From Pedococcus bigeumensis (GTDB lineage Bacteria > Actinomycetota > Actinomycetes > Actinomycetales > Dermatophilaceae), in NCBI RefSeq assembly GCF_006438965.1, contig NZ_RCZM01000001.1:1009614-1073613 (forward strand): a DNA stretch of 64,000 bases, written 5' to 3'. A program made the position numbers and the translations under genes. Position 1 is the first letter of the stretch; each line of letters begins with the position of its first letter. Positions 22,315 through 32,104 of the stretch are shown piece by piece. Under the pieces are notes generated by a model. It ran no database searches. It was not told the DNA's origin and was given only the letters and a program-made list of their open reading frames with translations.

Positions 22315-24363
22315 GTGAGCGGACAGGAGGGCCAGACCGAGCAGCTGGAGCTGATCCGCTCCACGCTGCCCCGGACCCGCACTCCCCGCACCGAAGCCAC
22401 CGCGTCCACGGACCCGGTGGCTTCGGTCGTCGTCGACACCGGTCTGGCCCACCTCGACCGTCCGTTCGAGTACCTCGTCCCCGAGTCGCTGGCCGACACT
22501 GCTGTGCCCGGGGCCAGGGTCAAGGTGCGGTTCGCCGGCCAGGACCTCGACGGTTTCGTCGTGGCCCGCGAGGCGGCCGCCGAGCACGACGGCAAGCTGG
22601 CGGCCATCCGCCGGGTCGTGTCGCCGGAACCGGTGCTCACACCCACCCAGCTGGCCGTCGCCACCGCCGTCGCCGCGCGCTGCGCCGGGTCGCTCGGTGA
22701 CGTGCTCCGCCTGGCCGTGCCCCCGCGGCACGCGGCCGCGGAGAAGGCGCTGGCCCTCGAGGCCCCCACGCCTGACCCGTTGCCCCAGGCGGCCGGTCCC
22801 GCAGGTGCCTGGAGCAGGTATGCCGCGGGGCCGGCATACCTGTCCCGGCTGACCGCGGGGGAGTCGCCGGCAGCGTCGTGGCTGGCGTCGCCCAGCGCGG
22901 ATCCGTCGCAGGACTGGCCGGCGGCGCTGGCCGCTGCGGCTGCCGCCACCCTCGTGGGTGGGCGGGGCAGCGTCATCGTGGTCCCCGACCACCGCGACGT
23001 CGTGCGCGTCGATGCCGCCCTCACCGAGGCGTTGGGCCCCGGCCGTCACGTGCGGCTCACCTCCGACCAGGGCCCTCAGGCGCGCTACACGGCCTGGCTG
23101 AAGGTCCTGCGGGGGCACGTCTCGGTGGTCGTGGGCACCCGGGCGGCCGCGTTCGCGCCGGTCCGCGAGCTCGGCCTCGTGGCGTGGTGGGACGACGGCG
23201 ACGACCTCCTGGACGAACCCAGGTCCCCCTACCCCCATGTCCGCGACGTGCTCCTCACGCGGGCCGCGATCGAAGGGGCCGCAGCGCTCTCGGGAGGGTT
23301 CACCCGGACCGTGGCCGTGCAACGGCTCGTCGAGTCCGGCGAGCTGCGGACCATCGCCGGCGGCAGCGTGCGGGGAGCCGTGCCGCGCGTCCAGGTGGCG
23401 GGTGAGGGGGTCGAGGTCGAGCGCGACGCGGCGGCTGCCTCGGCCCACCTGCCGTCGATCGCGTGGCGGACCGCGAAGGCTGCCCTCGAGTCGGGCCCGG
23501 TCCTGGTGCAGGTGCCTCGCCGCGGCTACGTCCCGTCCCTGTCCTGCCAGTCCTGTCGCACGGCGGTGCGGTGCACCCACTGCGGGGGACCGGTGGCGTT
23601 GGGCTCCCGCCAGGCTGAGCCGGCCTGCCGGTGGTGCGGACGCGGCGTCGGACGGTTCGAGTGCCGACACTGCGGCGGCCGCGAGCTGCGGTCGTCCGTG
23701 GTCGGTGCCCGCCGGACGGCCGAAGAGCTGGGCAGGGCCTTCCCCGGGGTGCCGGTGCACACGTCGGGCGCCGGCGCCGTGCTCGACAGGGTCGCGGGAA
23801 CGCCTGCCCTGGTCATCGCGACGCCCGGCGCCGAACCCGTGGCCGACGGCGGTTATGCCGCCTGCTTGCTCCTCGACGCCTGGGCCAGCCTCGACCGGCC
23901 CACCCTCGACGCGGGGGAGGAGGCCCTGCGTCGTTGGCTGGCAGCGGGCGCGCTCACCCGGGGATCGGGGGCCGGCGGACAGCTGGTGCTGTGCGGTGCA
24001 CCCACCCACACGACCCTCCCGGTCGTCGAGGCCCTGGTCCGCTGGGACCCGTCATGGTTCGCCGGCCGCGAGCTGGCCGAACGTCGTGAGCTGGCCCTGC
24101 CGCCGACGGTGGCCATGGCGGCGGTGACCGGTGACCGGCGGGCCGTCGAGGCGGCCCTGCGGCTGGCCCACCTGCCGGCCGAGGTGGACCAGCTCGGCCC
24201 GCTGCCGGTCGCCGACGACGCCGTCCGCGTGCTGGTGCGAGCCCCGCTGGAGCAGCGCCCCGCCGTGGCAGCGGCCCTGGTCGCGATGAAGGCCGTCCGC
24301 AGCGCCCGCAAGGAGAAGGCCAGCGTGCAGGTGCGGATGGACCCGCGCGACCCCGCCACCTGA
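22315..24363 (+). CDS. priA: PriA-like primosomal protein N', helicase motifs degenerate
   Basis: A 682-residue protein. The N-terminal DNA-binding domain (about 30-140) has the LDRPFEYLVPESLADTAVPGARVKV pattern. The zinc-binding cysteine cluster (about residues 403-460; motifs CQSC, CTHCGG, CRWCG, CRHCGG) is complete. Where PriA normally has its Walker A loop, this protein reads AAAAATLVGGRGSVIVV with no GKT, and the DEAH region is also altered (WWDDGDDLLDEP). This is the usual state of actinobacterial PriA, so it is probably a replication-restart scaffold rather than a helicase. A leaderless promoter supports GTG 22315. Confidence 0.9.
   Translation: MSGQEGQTEQLELIRSTLPRTRTPRTEATASTDPVASVVVDTGLAHLDRPFEYLVPESLADTAVPGARVKVRFAGQDLDGFVVAREAAAEHDGKLAAIRRVVSPEPVLTPTQLAVATAVAARCAGSLGDVLRLAVPPRHAAAEKALALEAPTPDPLPQAAGPAGAWSRYAAGPAYLSRLTAGESPAASWLASPSADPSQDWPAALAAAAAATLVGGRGSVIVVPDHRDVVRVDAALTEALGPGRHVRLTSDQGPQARYTAWLKVLRGHVSVVVGTRAAAFAPVRELGLVAWWDDGDDLLDEPRSPYPHVRDVLLTRAAIEGAAALSGGFTRTVAVQRLVESGELRTIAGGSVRGAVPRVQVAGEGVEVERDAAAASAHLPSIAWRTAKAALESGPVLVQVPRRGYVPSLSCQSCRTAVRCTHCGGPVALGSRQAEPACRWCGRGVGRFECRHCGGRELRSSVVGARRTAEELGRAFPGVPVHTSGAGAVLDRVAGTPALVIATPGAEPVADGGYAACLLLDAWASLDRPTLDAGEEALRRWLAAGALTRGSGAGGQLVLCGAPTHTTLPVVEALVRWDPSWFAGRELAERRELALPPTVAMAAVTGDRRAVEAALRLAHLPAEVDQLGPLPVADDAVRVLVRAPLEQRPAVAAALVAMKAVRSARKEKASVQVRMDPRDPAT
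22815..22842. repeat. Inverted pair of the CGGCATAC octamer inside priA
   Basis: GTATGCCG (22818-22825) and CGGCATAC (22832-22839) face each other; the complementarity extends to 11 bp per arm around a 6-base loop. It stays in frame. Confidence 0.8.
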
Positions 24364-24564
24364 CCTGGCCACGGCCGACGGTCGGGTCAGGCTCGTGAAC
24401 CGCCACGAATCGCTCAGCATCGCCGGCCCGGCGCCGCTACCCTGACGGTCGGCGCGGCGGCCGGGGGTTCGGCAGCCGCACCCGAGCACGAGAGCACGAG
24501 CTGTGGAGCACGAGCTCGAGACGGTGTGGCGACGGGCCATGGGCCCGCGGGTCAGGAGGGTGGC

Positions 24565-26220
24565 GTGTCCGTAGTACGGCGCAGCGAGATCGACGGGGTC
24601 CAGGCGTTCTGGGTGGACAGCGGTCGACCGACCCTGACGGCCTCCCTCGTCACCCGGCAGGGCATGGTCGACGAGACCCTGCCGACGACCGGGTGGACCC
24701 ACTTGCTCGAACACCTCGCGCTGCACGACCGCGCCAGCGGGCCCCTGCACGTCAACGGGTCGGTGTCCCTGCTGCACACCCGGCTCGATGCGCACGGCCC
24801 GGCTGACCGGGTGGCCCAGGTGCTCGAGGCGCTCACCGGGTGGCTCGCCGAGCCCACGTTCGACGAGCTGGCCCGCGAGCAGTCGGTGCTGCGGGCCGAG
24901 GCTGCGATGCGGGGTGCGGGAGAGGTGTCCGTCGGCCTGCTCTGGCGCTACGGCGCAGGCGGGCCGGGGCTGTCGGGATACTCCGAGCCCGGACTGTCCC
25001 GCGCCGACGCGCAGGCCCTGACCGGTTTGGCGCAGCAGACGTTCACGCGCGGCAACACGGTCCTGTTCCTCGACGGGCCGCCGCCGGAGGGTCTGGCGCT
25101 GCACCTTCCCGACGGTGCGCTCCGCCGCGCGCCCGCGGCCCGGCCGTGCGATGACACGCTCCCCGCGGCGTACCTGATCAACGCGGGCATCACCCTGTCC
25201 GGTGTGCTGCCCCGTTCCGTGGCGGGCACCGTGCTGCCGCACGTCCTGCGCGAGGTGCTGACGGCCGAGTTCCGGGAGCGTGACGGCGGCGCCTACGCCC
25301 CGTGGGCGCACTACGAGCCGGTCGACGACGAGTCCGCGGTGGTCTTCGCGGGGTCGGACGCGAACGAGGCGCTGCTCCAGAGCATCGCCGACCGGGCGAT
25401 CTTCCAGCTGGGGCAGGTCGCCAAGGGTGTGTTCAAGTCGTCGTTGGTCACCGACACGGTCGAGCAGCTCGTCCAGGCGATGACGGACCCCTACAACCTG
25501 CCCGGTCTGGCTTACCGCGCGGCCACCGACCACCTCCGCGGGGACCCGCCGGTGGACCTTGAGGAGGTGCTCGAGGAGTACCGCGCCGTGGACCTCGACG
25601 CAGTGGTGGAGTCCGCCGCCGCGATGCGCTCCTCGCTGATGGTCGGGATCGCGCGCGAGGCACGGTGGACCCAGGAGATGCCCATCCTCGGTATGCCGTC
25701 CGGTGCGGCGATGGTGGACGGGCGCGGCCACCGCTCGCTGAACTTCCCGGCGCACCGTGAACGCCTCGTGGTCGGGCGCGAGGGGGTTCAGATCGGTTCT
25801 GCCAAGGACTTCCGGACGGTCCGCCGCGACGAGGTGGCCGGCATGTTCGTGTACCCCGACGGAGCCCGTGAGGTCGTGGCGAGGGACGGCTGGTCGATCA
25901 ACGTCGAGCCCACGCTGTGGTCGGCCGGGGCCGAGGCCACCCGCGGCATGGACGCCATGGTCCCCGCAGACCTGCACATCCCGATGCTGGCGCGCGGCCC
26001 TGACCGGGTGCCCAGGCCGATGAGCTTCTGGCGCCGGCTGCACCATCTCGCCCAGCAGGGGAACCGGCGCTTCTGGGTCGTGGCCGCCGGCCTGTTCCTG
26101 CTGTGGATCGCCATCCTGGTGGTGGCGACCTCGGTCACCGGGCGGGTGCCGGTGGGCGGGGTGATCGGCGGCCTGGCCGTCGGGGCGTGGTCGTTCCTGC
26201 GCGAACGCAAACGCGAGTAG
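24565..26220 (+). CDS. Membrane-anchored M16-like zinc peptidase family protein
   Basis: A 551-residue protein. An inverted zinc motif HLLEH (His46, Glu49, His50), with a candidate distal Glu in the LRAEAAM segment (Glu112), suggests the M16 (pitrilysin-like) fold. The C-terminus has two hydrophobic helices (about 493-512 and 522-540) after a long middle region that shows no further family features. The start was set at GTG 24565 because AGGAGG lies 5 bases upstream; an earlier in-frame GTG has no ribosome site. Whether it is a peptidase or a non-catalytic relative is not known. Confidence 0.7.
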   Translation: MSVVRRSEIDGVQAFWVDSGRPTLTASLVTRQGMVDETLPTTGWTHLLEHLALHDRASGPLHVNGSVSLLHTRLDAHGPADRVAQVLEALTGWLAEPTFDELAREQSVLRAEAAMRGAGEVSVGLLWRYGAGGPGLSGYSEPGLSRADAQALTGLAQQTFTRGNTVLFLDGPPPEGLALHLPDGALRRAPAARPCDDTLPAAYLINAGITLSGVLPRSVAGTVLPHVLREVLTAEFRERDGGAYAPWAHYEPVDDESAVVFAGSDANEALLQSIADRAIFQLGQVAKGVFKSSLVTDTVEQLVQAMTDPYNLPGLAYRAATDHLRGDPPVDLEEVLEEYRAVDLDAVVESAAAMRSSLMVGIAREARWTQEMPILGMPSGAAMVDGRGHRSLNFPAHRERLVVGREGVQIGSAKDFRTVRRDEVAGMFVYPDGAREVVARDGWSINVEPTLWSAGAEATRGMDAMVPADLHIPMLARGPDRVPRPMSFWRRLHHLAQQGNRRFWVVAAGLFLLWIAILVVATSVTGRVPVGGVIGGLAVGAWSFLRERKRE

Positions 26221-26242
26221 CAGCGGCCCGGACCACGCGGCA

Positions 26243-26248
26243 TACACT
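26243..26248 (+). promoter_or_regulatory. Candidate -10 element of the def-fmt-rsmB operon
   Basis: TACACT overlaps a copy of the CGGCATAC octamer (26238-26245), 52 bases before the def start codon. Confidence 0.4.
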
Positions 26249-26299
26249 GGCAGCCCCTTTCGCCCACCCCAGCCGTGCCCGTCCAACCCAGGGAAACCG

Positions 26300-26845
26300 T
26301 TGTCGATCCAGAACATCCGCCTCTTCGGCGATCCCGTCCTGCGCACCCCCGCCGAGCCCGTCGTGGACTTCGACCGGGAGCTGCGCCAGCTGGTCAAGGA
26401 CCTCACCGAGACGATGATGGACGCGCCCGGCGCCGGCCTGGCTGCCCCGCAGATCGGAGTGGGACTGCGGGTCTTCACCTACTGGATCGACGGTGAGCTC
26501 GGGCACCTGGTGAACCCCGACCTGGACCTCTCGACCGAGCTCCAGGAGGGCGAGGAGGGCTGCCTGTCCTTCCCCGGGCTGCGGTTCGAGACGCCGCGCT
26601 CGCTGCGGACGGTGGCCAAGGGCTTCAACCAGTTCGGTGAGCCGGTCGTGATCGACGGGTCCGAGCTGCTGGCCCGGTGCCTGCAGCACGAGACCGACCA
26701 CCTCGACGGGATCCTGTTCATCGACCGGATGGACCGCGAGCAGCGCAAGGTCGCCATGAAGGCGATTCGCGAGGCGGAGTGGGCAGGCGGCGACACCCCG
26801 GTCGTGAAGGTCAGCCCGCACGCCACCTTCGGCCGGGGCATGTGA
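26300..26845 (+). CDS. def: Peptide deformylase
   Basis: A 181-residue Fe/Zn hydrolase that removes the N-formyl group from nascent proteins. All three motifs are intact: [18 protein letters not shown] and HETDHLDG. The start is a TTG ([18 protein letters not shown]), preceded by AGGGA. The stop overlaps fmt by one base (TGATG), so formylation and deformylation genes are cotranscribed. Confidence 0.96.
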   Translation: MSIQNIRLFGDPVLRTPAEPVVDFDRELRQLVKDLTETMMDAPGAGLAAPQIGVGLRVFTYWIDGELGHLVNPDLDLSTELQEGEEGCLSFPGLRFETPRSLRTVAKGFNQFGEPVVIDGSELLARCLQHETDHLDGILFIDRMDREQRKVAMKAIREAEWAGGDTPVVKVSPHATFGRGM

Positions 26846-27783
26846 TGCGGCTGGTCTTCGCCGGCACACCCGGGCCGGCGGTGCCGTCGCTCGACGCCCT
26901 CATCGCCTCGCCGCACGAGGTGGTCGCCGTCGTGACCCGTCCCGATGCCCGGGCCGGCCGCGGCCGCGGCGTGGTGCAGTCACCGGTCCGGCAGCGGGCC
27001 GAGGAGCTCGGTCTCGAGGTGCTGACGCCGGACCGTCCGCGTGACCCCGACTTCCTCGACCGGCTGCGTGAGCTGGCGCCGGACGCCTGTCCGGTGGTGG
27101 CCTACGGTGCGCTGATCCCGCAGGTCGCGCTCGACATCCCCCGCCGCGGCTGGGTCAACCTGCACTTCTCTCTTCTGCCGGCCTGGCGGGGCGCCGCGCC
27201 GGTGCAGCACGCGGTGATGGCCGGCGACGAGGTGACTGGAGCCTCGACCTTCCTCATCGAGGCCGGCCTCGACACCGGACCGGTCTTCGGCCTGATGACC
27301 GAGCGAATCCGTCCGCGCGACACCGCGGGTGACGTGCTCGGTCGGCTGGCGGAGGGTGGCGCGGGTCTGCTCGTCGCCACCATGGACGGCCTCGCCGACG
27401 GATCGCTGACCCCAGTGCCCCAGGCCCTCGACGGGGTCTCGCTCGCACCCAAGATCGACGTCCAGGACGCACGAGTTCGCTGGGACCGTCCGGCCGTCGC
27501 CGTGGACCGGCAGGTGCGCGGGTGCACCCCTGCGCCCGGCGCGTGGTCGACCTTCCGTGGTGAGCGCGTCAAGCTGCTACCGGTCCAGCTCGACGAGGAG
27601 TATGCCGGGCCGGACCTCGCGCCCGGAGAGCTCGCCGCCGGGAAGCGTGCGGTCCACGTCGGCACGGCCACTGGGCCGGTGCGGCTGTCCGACGTCCGAC
27701 CGCACGGCAAGAAGGAGATGACCGCGGCCGACTGGGCGCGCGGCGTCCGCATCGACGCGGGAGAGCGGTTCAGCCATGAGTGA
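26845..27783 (+). CDS. fmt: Methionyl-tRNA formyltransferase
   Basis: A 312-residue enzyme that formylates initiator Met-tRNA from 10-formyl-THF. It begins [19 protein letters not shown]. The catalytic [22 protein letters not shown] segment is present, followed by the C-terminal OB domain. ATG 26845 overlaps the def stop. Its own stop lies inside the start of rsmB, an 8-bp overlap. Confidence 0.96.
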   Translation: MRLVFAGTPGPAVPSLDALIASPHEVVAVVTRPDARAGRGRGVVQSPVRQRAEELGLEVLTPDRPRDPDFLDRLRELAPDACPVVAYGALIPQVALDIPRRGWVNLHFSLLPAWRGAAPVQHAVMAGDEVTGASTFLIEAGLDTGPVFGLMTERIRPRDTAGDVLGRLAEGGAGLLVATMDGLADGSLTPVPQALDGVSLAPKIDVQDARVRWDRPAVAVDRQVRGCTPAPGAWSTFRGERVKLLPVQLDEEYAGPDLAPGELAAGKRAVHVGTATGPVRLSDVRPHGKKEMTAADWARGVRIDAGERFSHE

Positions 27784-29302
27784 GCACGGACCACGGGATC
27801 CTCAACCCGGCAGGCGGAACGCGAAGGGCCGGCAGCGTCCCGAGCGCACCCATGGCGACCGGGAACGCTCGGCTCAGCGACCGAGCGAGCGCAACCGCAG
27901 CAGCGATCCACAGCGGCTCGCCGCCTACACCGTTCTGCGGGCCGTCGCGGATGGCGCCTACGCCAACCTCGAGCTCCCGAAGGTGTTGCGCGACAGGGGG
28001 ATCAGCGGCAGGGATGCCGCCTTCACCACCGAGCTCGTCTACGGCGCGGTCCGGATGCACGGGCTCTATGACCCCATCATCAGCGTCGCCGCGGGACGTC
28101 CCGTGGCCAAGATCGACCCCAACGTCCTGGACACGTTGCGGCTGGGTGCCCACCAGCTGCTGGACATGCGCGTGCCCACCCATGCCGCAGTCGACGAGAC
28201 GGTGGCCCTGGCCCGCAAGGTCAACGGCGCGGGTGCGGCCGGGTTCGTCAACGCCGTCATGCGTCGGGTCAGTGAGCGCGAGCTGGACGCCTGGCTGGCC
28301 GAGGTCGTACCGACCGGCGAGCTGACCGCTCGGCTGGCCGTGGAGCAGTCGCACCCGGAGTGGATCGTCAAGGCCCTGCGAGCAGCCCTGCTCGGTCACG
28401 GTGCGGCGACGGCCGACACGGTCGACTCCGAGCTGACCGCGCTGGTGACCTCCGACAACGCCCCCGCGAAGGTGTCGCTCGTCGCCCGACCCGGCCTGGC
28501 CACCGTGGCCGAGCTCGTCGAGGCCGGCGCCGACGCCTCGCCGCTGTCGCGCGTCGGTGCGGTGCTCGACGGAGGCGACCCGGGCGGCATACCTGCGGTG
28601 CGTGACGGACGTGCGGCGGTCCAGGACGAAGGCTCACAGCTGGTCGCCCTGGCCCTGGCGGCTGTGCCGGTCGACGCCCACGGGCCCGAGCAGTGGCTCG
28701 ACCTGTGCGCCGGTCCGGGTGGCAAGGCTGGGCTGCTCGCGGGCCTGGCCATCGAGGCGGGCGCCGACCTCACCGCCAACGAGGTCAGCGAGCACCGCAC
28801 CGACCTGGTCCGTCAGACGCTTCGCCCGGCGATCGCTCGGGCCGCTGCTGCCGGTCGCACCGTCACGGTGCGGACCGGAGACGGCCGCACGATCGGCGAG
28901 GACGAGCCCGGACGCTACGACCGCGTGCTGGTCGACGCGCCGTGCACCGGACTTGGCGCCCTGCGTCGTCGGCCCGAGGCCCGGTGGCGGCGCACGACGG
29001 CCGATCTCGCCGACCTCGGCAAGCTCCAGCGCGAGCTGCTCGCCTCGGCCATCGACGCCACGGCGCCCGGAGGAGTCATCGGCTACGCCACGTGCAGCCC
29101 CCACCTGGCCGAGACCTCGTTCGTCGTCTCTGACGTGACGAAGCGGCGGTCGGACGTGGAGCTCCTCGATGTCCGTGACTTCGTGCGGGACACCTCCGGG
29201 GCAGCCGTGGACGTCCCGGGAACTGGCCAGACGGTTCAGCTGTGGCCGCACCTGCACGGCACCGACGGCATGTTCCTGGCCCTGCTGCGCAAGAAGGGCT
29301 GA
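27776..29302 (+). CDS. rsmB: 16S rRNA (cytosine-967-C5)-methyltransferase
   Basis: A 508-residue protein. A NusB-like N-terminal domain (about 40-180) includes [20 protein letters not shown]. The C-terminal SAM-dependent methyltransferase has the SAM motif [15 protein letters not shown], the catalytic-loop [20 protein letters not shown] (Cys in PC) and [15 protein letters not shown] (second Cys). About 35 extra charged N-terminal residues precede the NusB fold. It overlaps fmt and completes the def-fmt-rsmB operon. Confidence 0.95.
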   Translation: MSEHGPRDPQPGRRNAKGRQRPERTHGDRERSAQRPSERNRSSDPQRLAAYTVLRAVADGAYANLELPKVLRDRGISGRDAAFTTELVYGAVRMHGLYDPIISVAAGRPVAKIDPNVLDTLRLGAHQLLDMRVPTHAAVDETVALARKVNGAGAAGFVNAVMRRVSERELDAWLAEVVPTGELTARLAVEQSHPEWIVKALRAALLGHGAATADTVDSELTALVTSDNAPAKVSLVARPGLATVAELVEAGADASPLSRVGAVLDGGDPGGIPAVRDGRAAVQDEGSQLVALALAAVPVDAHGPEQWLDLCAGPGGKAGLLAGLAIEAGADLTANEVSEHRTDLVRQTLRPAIARAAAAGRTVTVRTGDGRTIGEDEPGRYDRVLVDAPCTGLGALRRRPEARWRRTTADLADLGKLQRELLASAIDATAPGGVIGYATCSPHLAETSFVVSDVTKRRSDVELLDVRDFVRDTSGAAVDVPGTGQTVQLWPHLHGTDGMFLALLRKKG

Positions 29303-29353
29303 GGGTTCGGCGGGGCCGATGTCGGCGCCGGGCGCCGCTCGCGTCGGCGTCGA

Positions 29354-29359
29354 TAAGGT
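29354..29359 (+). promoter_or_regulatory. -10 element of a leaderless acetyltransferase gene
   Basis: TAAGGT, six bases (CGGGGA) before the ATG at 29366. Confidence 0.5.
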
Positions 29360-29365
29360 CGGGGA

Positions 29366-29869
29366 ATGCCGGTGACGCTCCGCCCGATGGTGTTCGAGGA
29401 CGCACGCGGCGTGGGTGCGATGCACCACCAAGCGTGGGTCGACAGCTACGGATCGATCCTTCCCGACGGCTACTTCACGACCTGGACGGTGGACGATGCC
29501 GCTCAGCGGTGGGAGGACCTGTTGGCTGCCCCCACCCCTCAGGGGTTGACGCGGCTGGTCGCGGACGACGACGGGGAGATCTGCGGGTTCGTGGTGGTGG
29601 GACCTTCGCGGGCGCTGGCCGAGCGACCGCAGCCGATGCGGCAGACAGAGCTCCGGGGCCTCTACGTCAAGGCCGCGAGGTTCGGGACAGGCCTGGGGCA
29701 GCAGCTCCTCGATGCAGTGCTGGCTCGCGAGGAGTCGGCGGAGCTCTGGGTCTTCCGCGACAGCCCGCGCGCCAGGGCGTTCTACCAACGCAACGGCTTC
29801 TCGCCAGACGGCGCCACGTGCACCGAGGAGCGGTTCCCGGACCTGCTCGAGATCAGGATGGTCCGCTGA
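29366..29869 (+). CDS. GNAT family N-acetyltransferase
   Basis: A 167-residue acetyl-CoA-dependent acyltransferase. It has an N-terminal VTLRPMVFEDARGVGAMH, a central acceptor strand (AELRGLYVKAARFGTGLGQQLLDAVL, the acetyl-CoA loop of the GNAT fold), and a C-terminal RARAFYQRNGFSPDG motif. The substrate is not predictable. A leaderless -10 element supports the ATG. Confidence 0.88.
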   Translation: MPVTLRPMVFEDARGVGAMHHQAWVDSYGSILPDGYFTTWTVDDAAQRWEDLLAAPTPQGLTRLVADDDGEICGFVVVGPSRALAERPQPMRQTELRGLYVKAARFGTGLGQQLLDAVLAREESAELWVFRDSPRARAFYQRNGFSPDGATCTEERFPDLLEIRMVR

Positions 29870-29911
29870 CCGCATCGGAATAGGGGCCGGTGGCAGCCGG
29901 TTGCGCCACAG

Positions 29912-30973
29912 GTGAGCACACCAGCGCTGTCCGTCCTCGACCTCGTACCCGTCCGCCAGGACCAGACCACCGGAGATGCGCTGGCCGCGACCCGCTCGCT
30001 GGCGCAGGTGGCCGATCGGCACGGCTATCGCCGCTACTGGCTGGCCGAGCACCATAACATGCCGGCCGTCGCGGCGACGAACCCGCCGGTCCTCATCGCG
30101 ATGGTGGCAGCTGCCACCGAACGCATCCGGGTCGGCTCCGGTGGGGTCATGCTGCCGAACCACGCACCCCTGGTGGTTGCCGAGCAGTTCGCCCTGCTCG
30201 AGGCCGCCCACCCGGGTCGGATCGACCTGGGGATCGGTCGTGCGCCGGGCACCGATCCCGTGACGAGCTACGCCCTGCGTCACGGAGCCGGTGGCGTCGA
30301 GGCGGACGCGGTCGCGCGGTTCCCGCAGTACGTCGACGACGTCATCTCCCTGATGTCGCCTGACGGCGTGGGCATCCGGGTGGGCGGTGACGTCCACCCA
30401 CTGCATGCGACGCCCCACGCGGTCTCGGCGCCTGATGTCTGGCTGCTGGGCTCCTCGGACTACTCGGCCCGCCTCGCGGCCGAGCGTGGCCTGCCCTACG
30501 TCTTCGCGCACCACTTCTCGGGACGCGGCACGGCGGCGGCGCTCGACCTCTACCGCACCGGCTACACCCCTTCGGCCGCACACCCTCAGCCGCGCACCTT
30601 CCTCACCGTCAACGTCGTGGTGGCTCCCACCCACGCCGAGGCCGAGCGGCTCGCGCTGCCCAACCTGGCCTCGATGGTGGCGCTGCGTTCGGGCGGACCG
30701 TTGGCGCCGCAGCTCCTGGTCGAGCAGGCTGAGGCGTCCGGGATCGCCGATGCCCACCGTGGCCTGGCGGACGAGATGCGCCAGCGATGGGTGGTCGGGA
30801 CGCCCGACACCGTCGCCGCTCAGATCGCGGCCCTGGCCGCCGAGTACGACGTCGACGAGGTGATGGTGCACCCTGTCGCCGGAGCCGTCACCGGCACGCC
30901 CGCGAACCGCGCCCCAGCCCGCGAGGCGACGCTAGCCTGGCTGGCGGAGGCATTTGGCCAGCAGGTGGCGTAG
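29912..30973 (+). CDS. LLM-class flavin-dependent oxidoreductase
   Basis: A 353-residue TIM-barrel protein related to bacterial luciferase alpha chain. It begins LSVLDLVPVRQDQTTGDALAATRS, shared with the MsnO8/alkanal-monooxygenase-like group, and carries the YWLAEHHNMPAVA and RIDLGIGRAPGTDPVT segments typical of the family. It is probably an FMNH2- or F420-dependent monooxygenase of unknown substrate. The GTG start has no clear ribosome site. It is convergent with the TPR-like gene. Confidence 0.87.
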   Translation: MSTPALSVLDLVPVRQDQTTGDALAATRSLAQVADRHGYRRYWLAEHHNMPAVAATNPPVLIAMVAAATERIRVGSGGVMLPNHAPLVVAEQFALLEAAHPGRIDLGIGRAPGTDPVTSYALRHGAGGVEADAVARFPQYVDDVISLMSPDGVGIRVGGDVHPLHATPHAVSAPDVWLLGSSDYSARLAAERGLPYVFAHHFSGRGTAAALDLYRTGYTPSAAHPQPRTFLTVNVVVAPTHAEAERLALPNLASMVALRSGGPLAPQLLVEQAEASGIADAHRGLADEMRQRWVVGTPDTVAAQIAALAAEYDVDEVMVHPVAGAVTGTPANRAPAREATLAWLAEAFGQQVA

Positions 30974-30978
30974 CTGGA

Positions 30979-31005
30979 CCCGACGGGTGCGGTCGTCAGG
31001 TCGGG
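30979..31005. terminator. Weak stem-loop between convergent genes
   Basis: CCCGAC (30979-30984) pairs with GTCGGG (31000-31005) in the 22-bp gap between two convergent stop codons. It is short and lacks a T run. Confidence 0.3.
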
Positions 31006-32012
31006 CCTTCGAGACGTTCGATCACGGTGTCGATGTACTCGACATGGGGGCGCTCTCCCAGCGCTTGGTGCATCGCCCGGGCAGCACGCAGGTGCGAGGC
31101 CGCATCGGGTCGCGACAGGTGGACGCCGACCATGCCGGTCGCCCGCTCGAACGCGGCGTCCAGGGCCGGTGACGCCACAGCGTGCGCGTGGACCCGCGCT
31201 GCAGCCAGGGCAGCGTCAGCCGCGGCCTCATCGCCCGCCAGGGCGTGCGCTTCCGCGAGGTACAGGTCGACCAGCGCGATCCCCGGCGCGTTGTCCGGCC
31301 TGACGCTCAGCATCTCCCGGGCGGCGCCGATCCGTCGGACGGCCTGTTCCCGGTCCCCGCGGGACAGGGCCGCCTGCCCGAGGTGCAGCTCGCAGTAGGC
31401 CTCGTCGACCTCGCGCCCTGCCATCGTGGACGCTCGGTAGAGCCGCTGCGCCTCGCGAACCAGGGCCTCGCCCTCGTCAAGTCGCAGGCGGCGGATGTGC
31501 AGCTCCCCAAGGATGCGGCGACGTCCGGCATCGTCGTCGGGCTCCCGATCGGGCACCGCCAGCAGCCGCAGCGCCACCGCGTCGTCGCCGGTCTCGACCG
31601 CCACCTGGGCGCGTTGGTGCCGGGCGAGAGCCGTGGTCGGCTCGTCTCCGAGGACCGCGGTCGCCTCGAGGTACCGGCCCAGGCCGATCAGCGCGGCACC
31701 TCGCAGGTTCACGTCCGACGCCGCCAGGGTCGATCGCAGCCGTCCGGGCACGCCGGCCTCGTCCAGGAGGTGCAGCGCTCGCGCGTACTGCCCGGTGAGC
31801 ACGGCACTCGTCGCACGGAGCTGGTTGCCCACCGGCCGATAGGGCCGCGGAGGCTGAGCATGGTCGAGGACCCGGGCGTGCTCACCGGCGAGGAGCAGGT
31901 CGCTCATCGCAGCGAGTCGGCGTTTGGCGACCTGGTCGGTGAGGCCGGCCCACACGACGGCGAGCCCGGACAGCACGAGGAGCGTGACCCCAACACTCTC
32001 GAGCGCCTGCAT
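30996..32012 (-). CDS. Membrane-anchored TPR-like protein of unknown function
   Basis: 338 residues from ATG 32012. A single N-terminal transmembrane segment (VTLLVLSGLAVVWAGL) is followed by about 300 helical, Ala/Leu/Arg-rich residues. Repeated A-x3-G-x2-A-x-A helix pairs (for example LTGQYARALHLLDEAG, LGRYLEATAVLGDEP and LSRGDREQAVRRIGAA) suggest tetratricopeptide repeats. A GTG 13 codons upstream is an alternative start. It stands alone, divergent from rpe; partners are unknown. Confidence 0.7.
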   Translation of the reverse strand: MQALESVGVTLLVLSGLAVVWAGLTDQVAKRRLAAMSDLLLAGEHARVLDHAQPPRPYRPVGNQLRATSAVLTGQYARALHLLDEAGVPGRLRSTLAASDVNLRGAALIGLGRYLEATAVLGDEPTTALARHQRAQVAVETGDDAVALRLLAVPDREPDDDAGRRRILGELHIRRLRLDEGEALVREAQRLYRASTMAGREVDEAYCELHLGQAALSRGDREQAVRRIGAAREMLSVRPDNAPGIALVDLYLAEAHALAGDEAAADAALAAARVHAHAVASPALDAAFERATGMVGVHLSRPDAASHLRAARAMHQALGERPHVEYIDTVIERLEGPT

Positions 32013-32091
32013 GCGCCAGATTGTGCCGACCGCCTCCGTAGCGCGTCCCACGGTCAGGCGGAGCCGGTCCGTTCGGACGATGGCACGCCGA

Positions 32092-32097
32092 TAGGCT
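32092..32097 (+). promoter_or_regulatory. -10 element of leaderless rpe
   Basis: TAGGCT, seven bases (TGGCAGC) before GTG 32105; no Shine-Dalgarno is present. Confidence 0.5.
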
Positions 32098-32104
32098 TGG
32101 CAGC

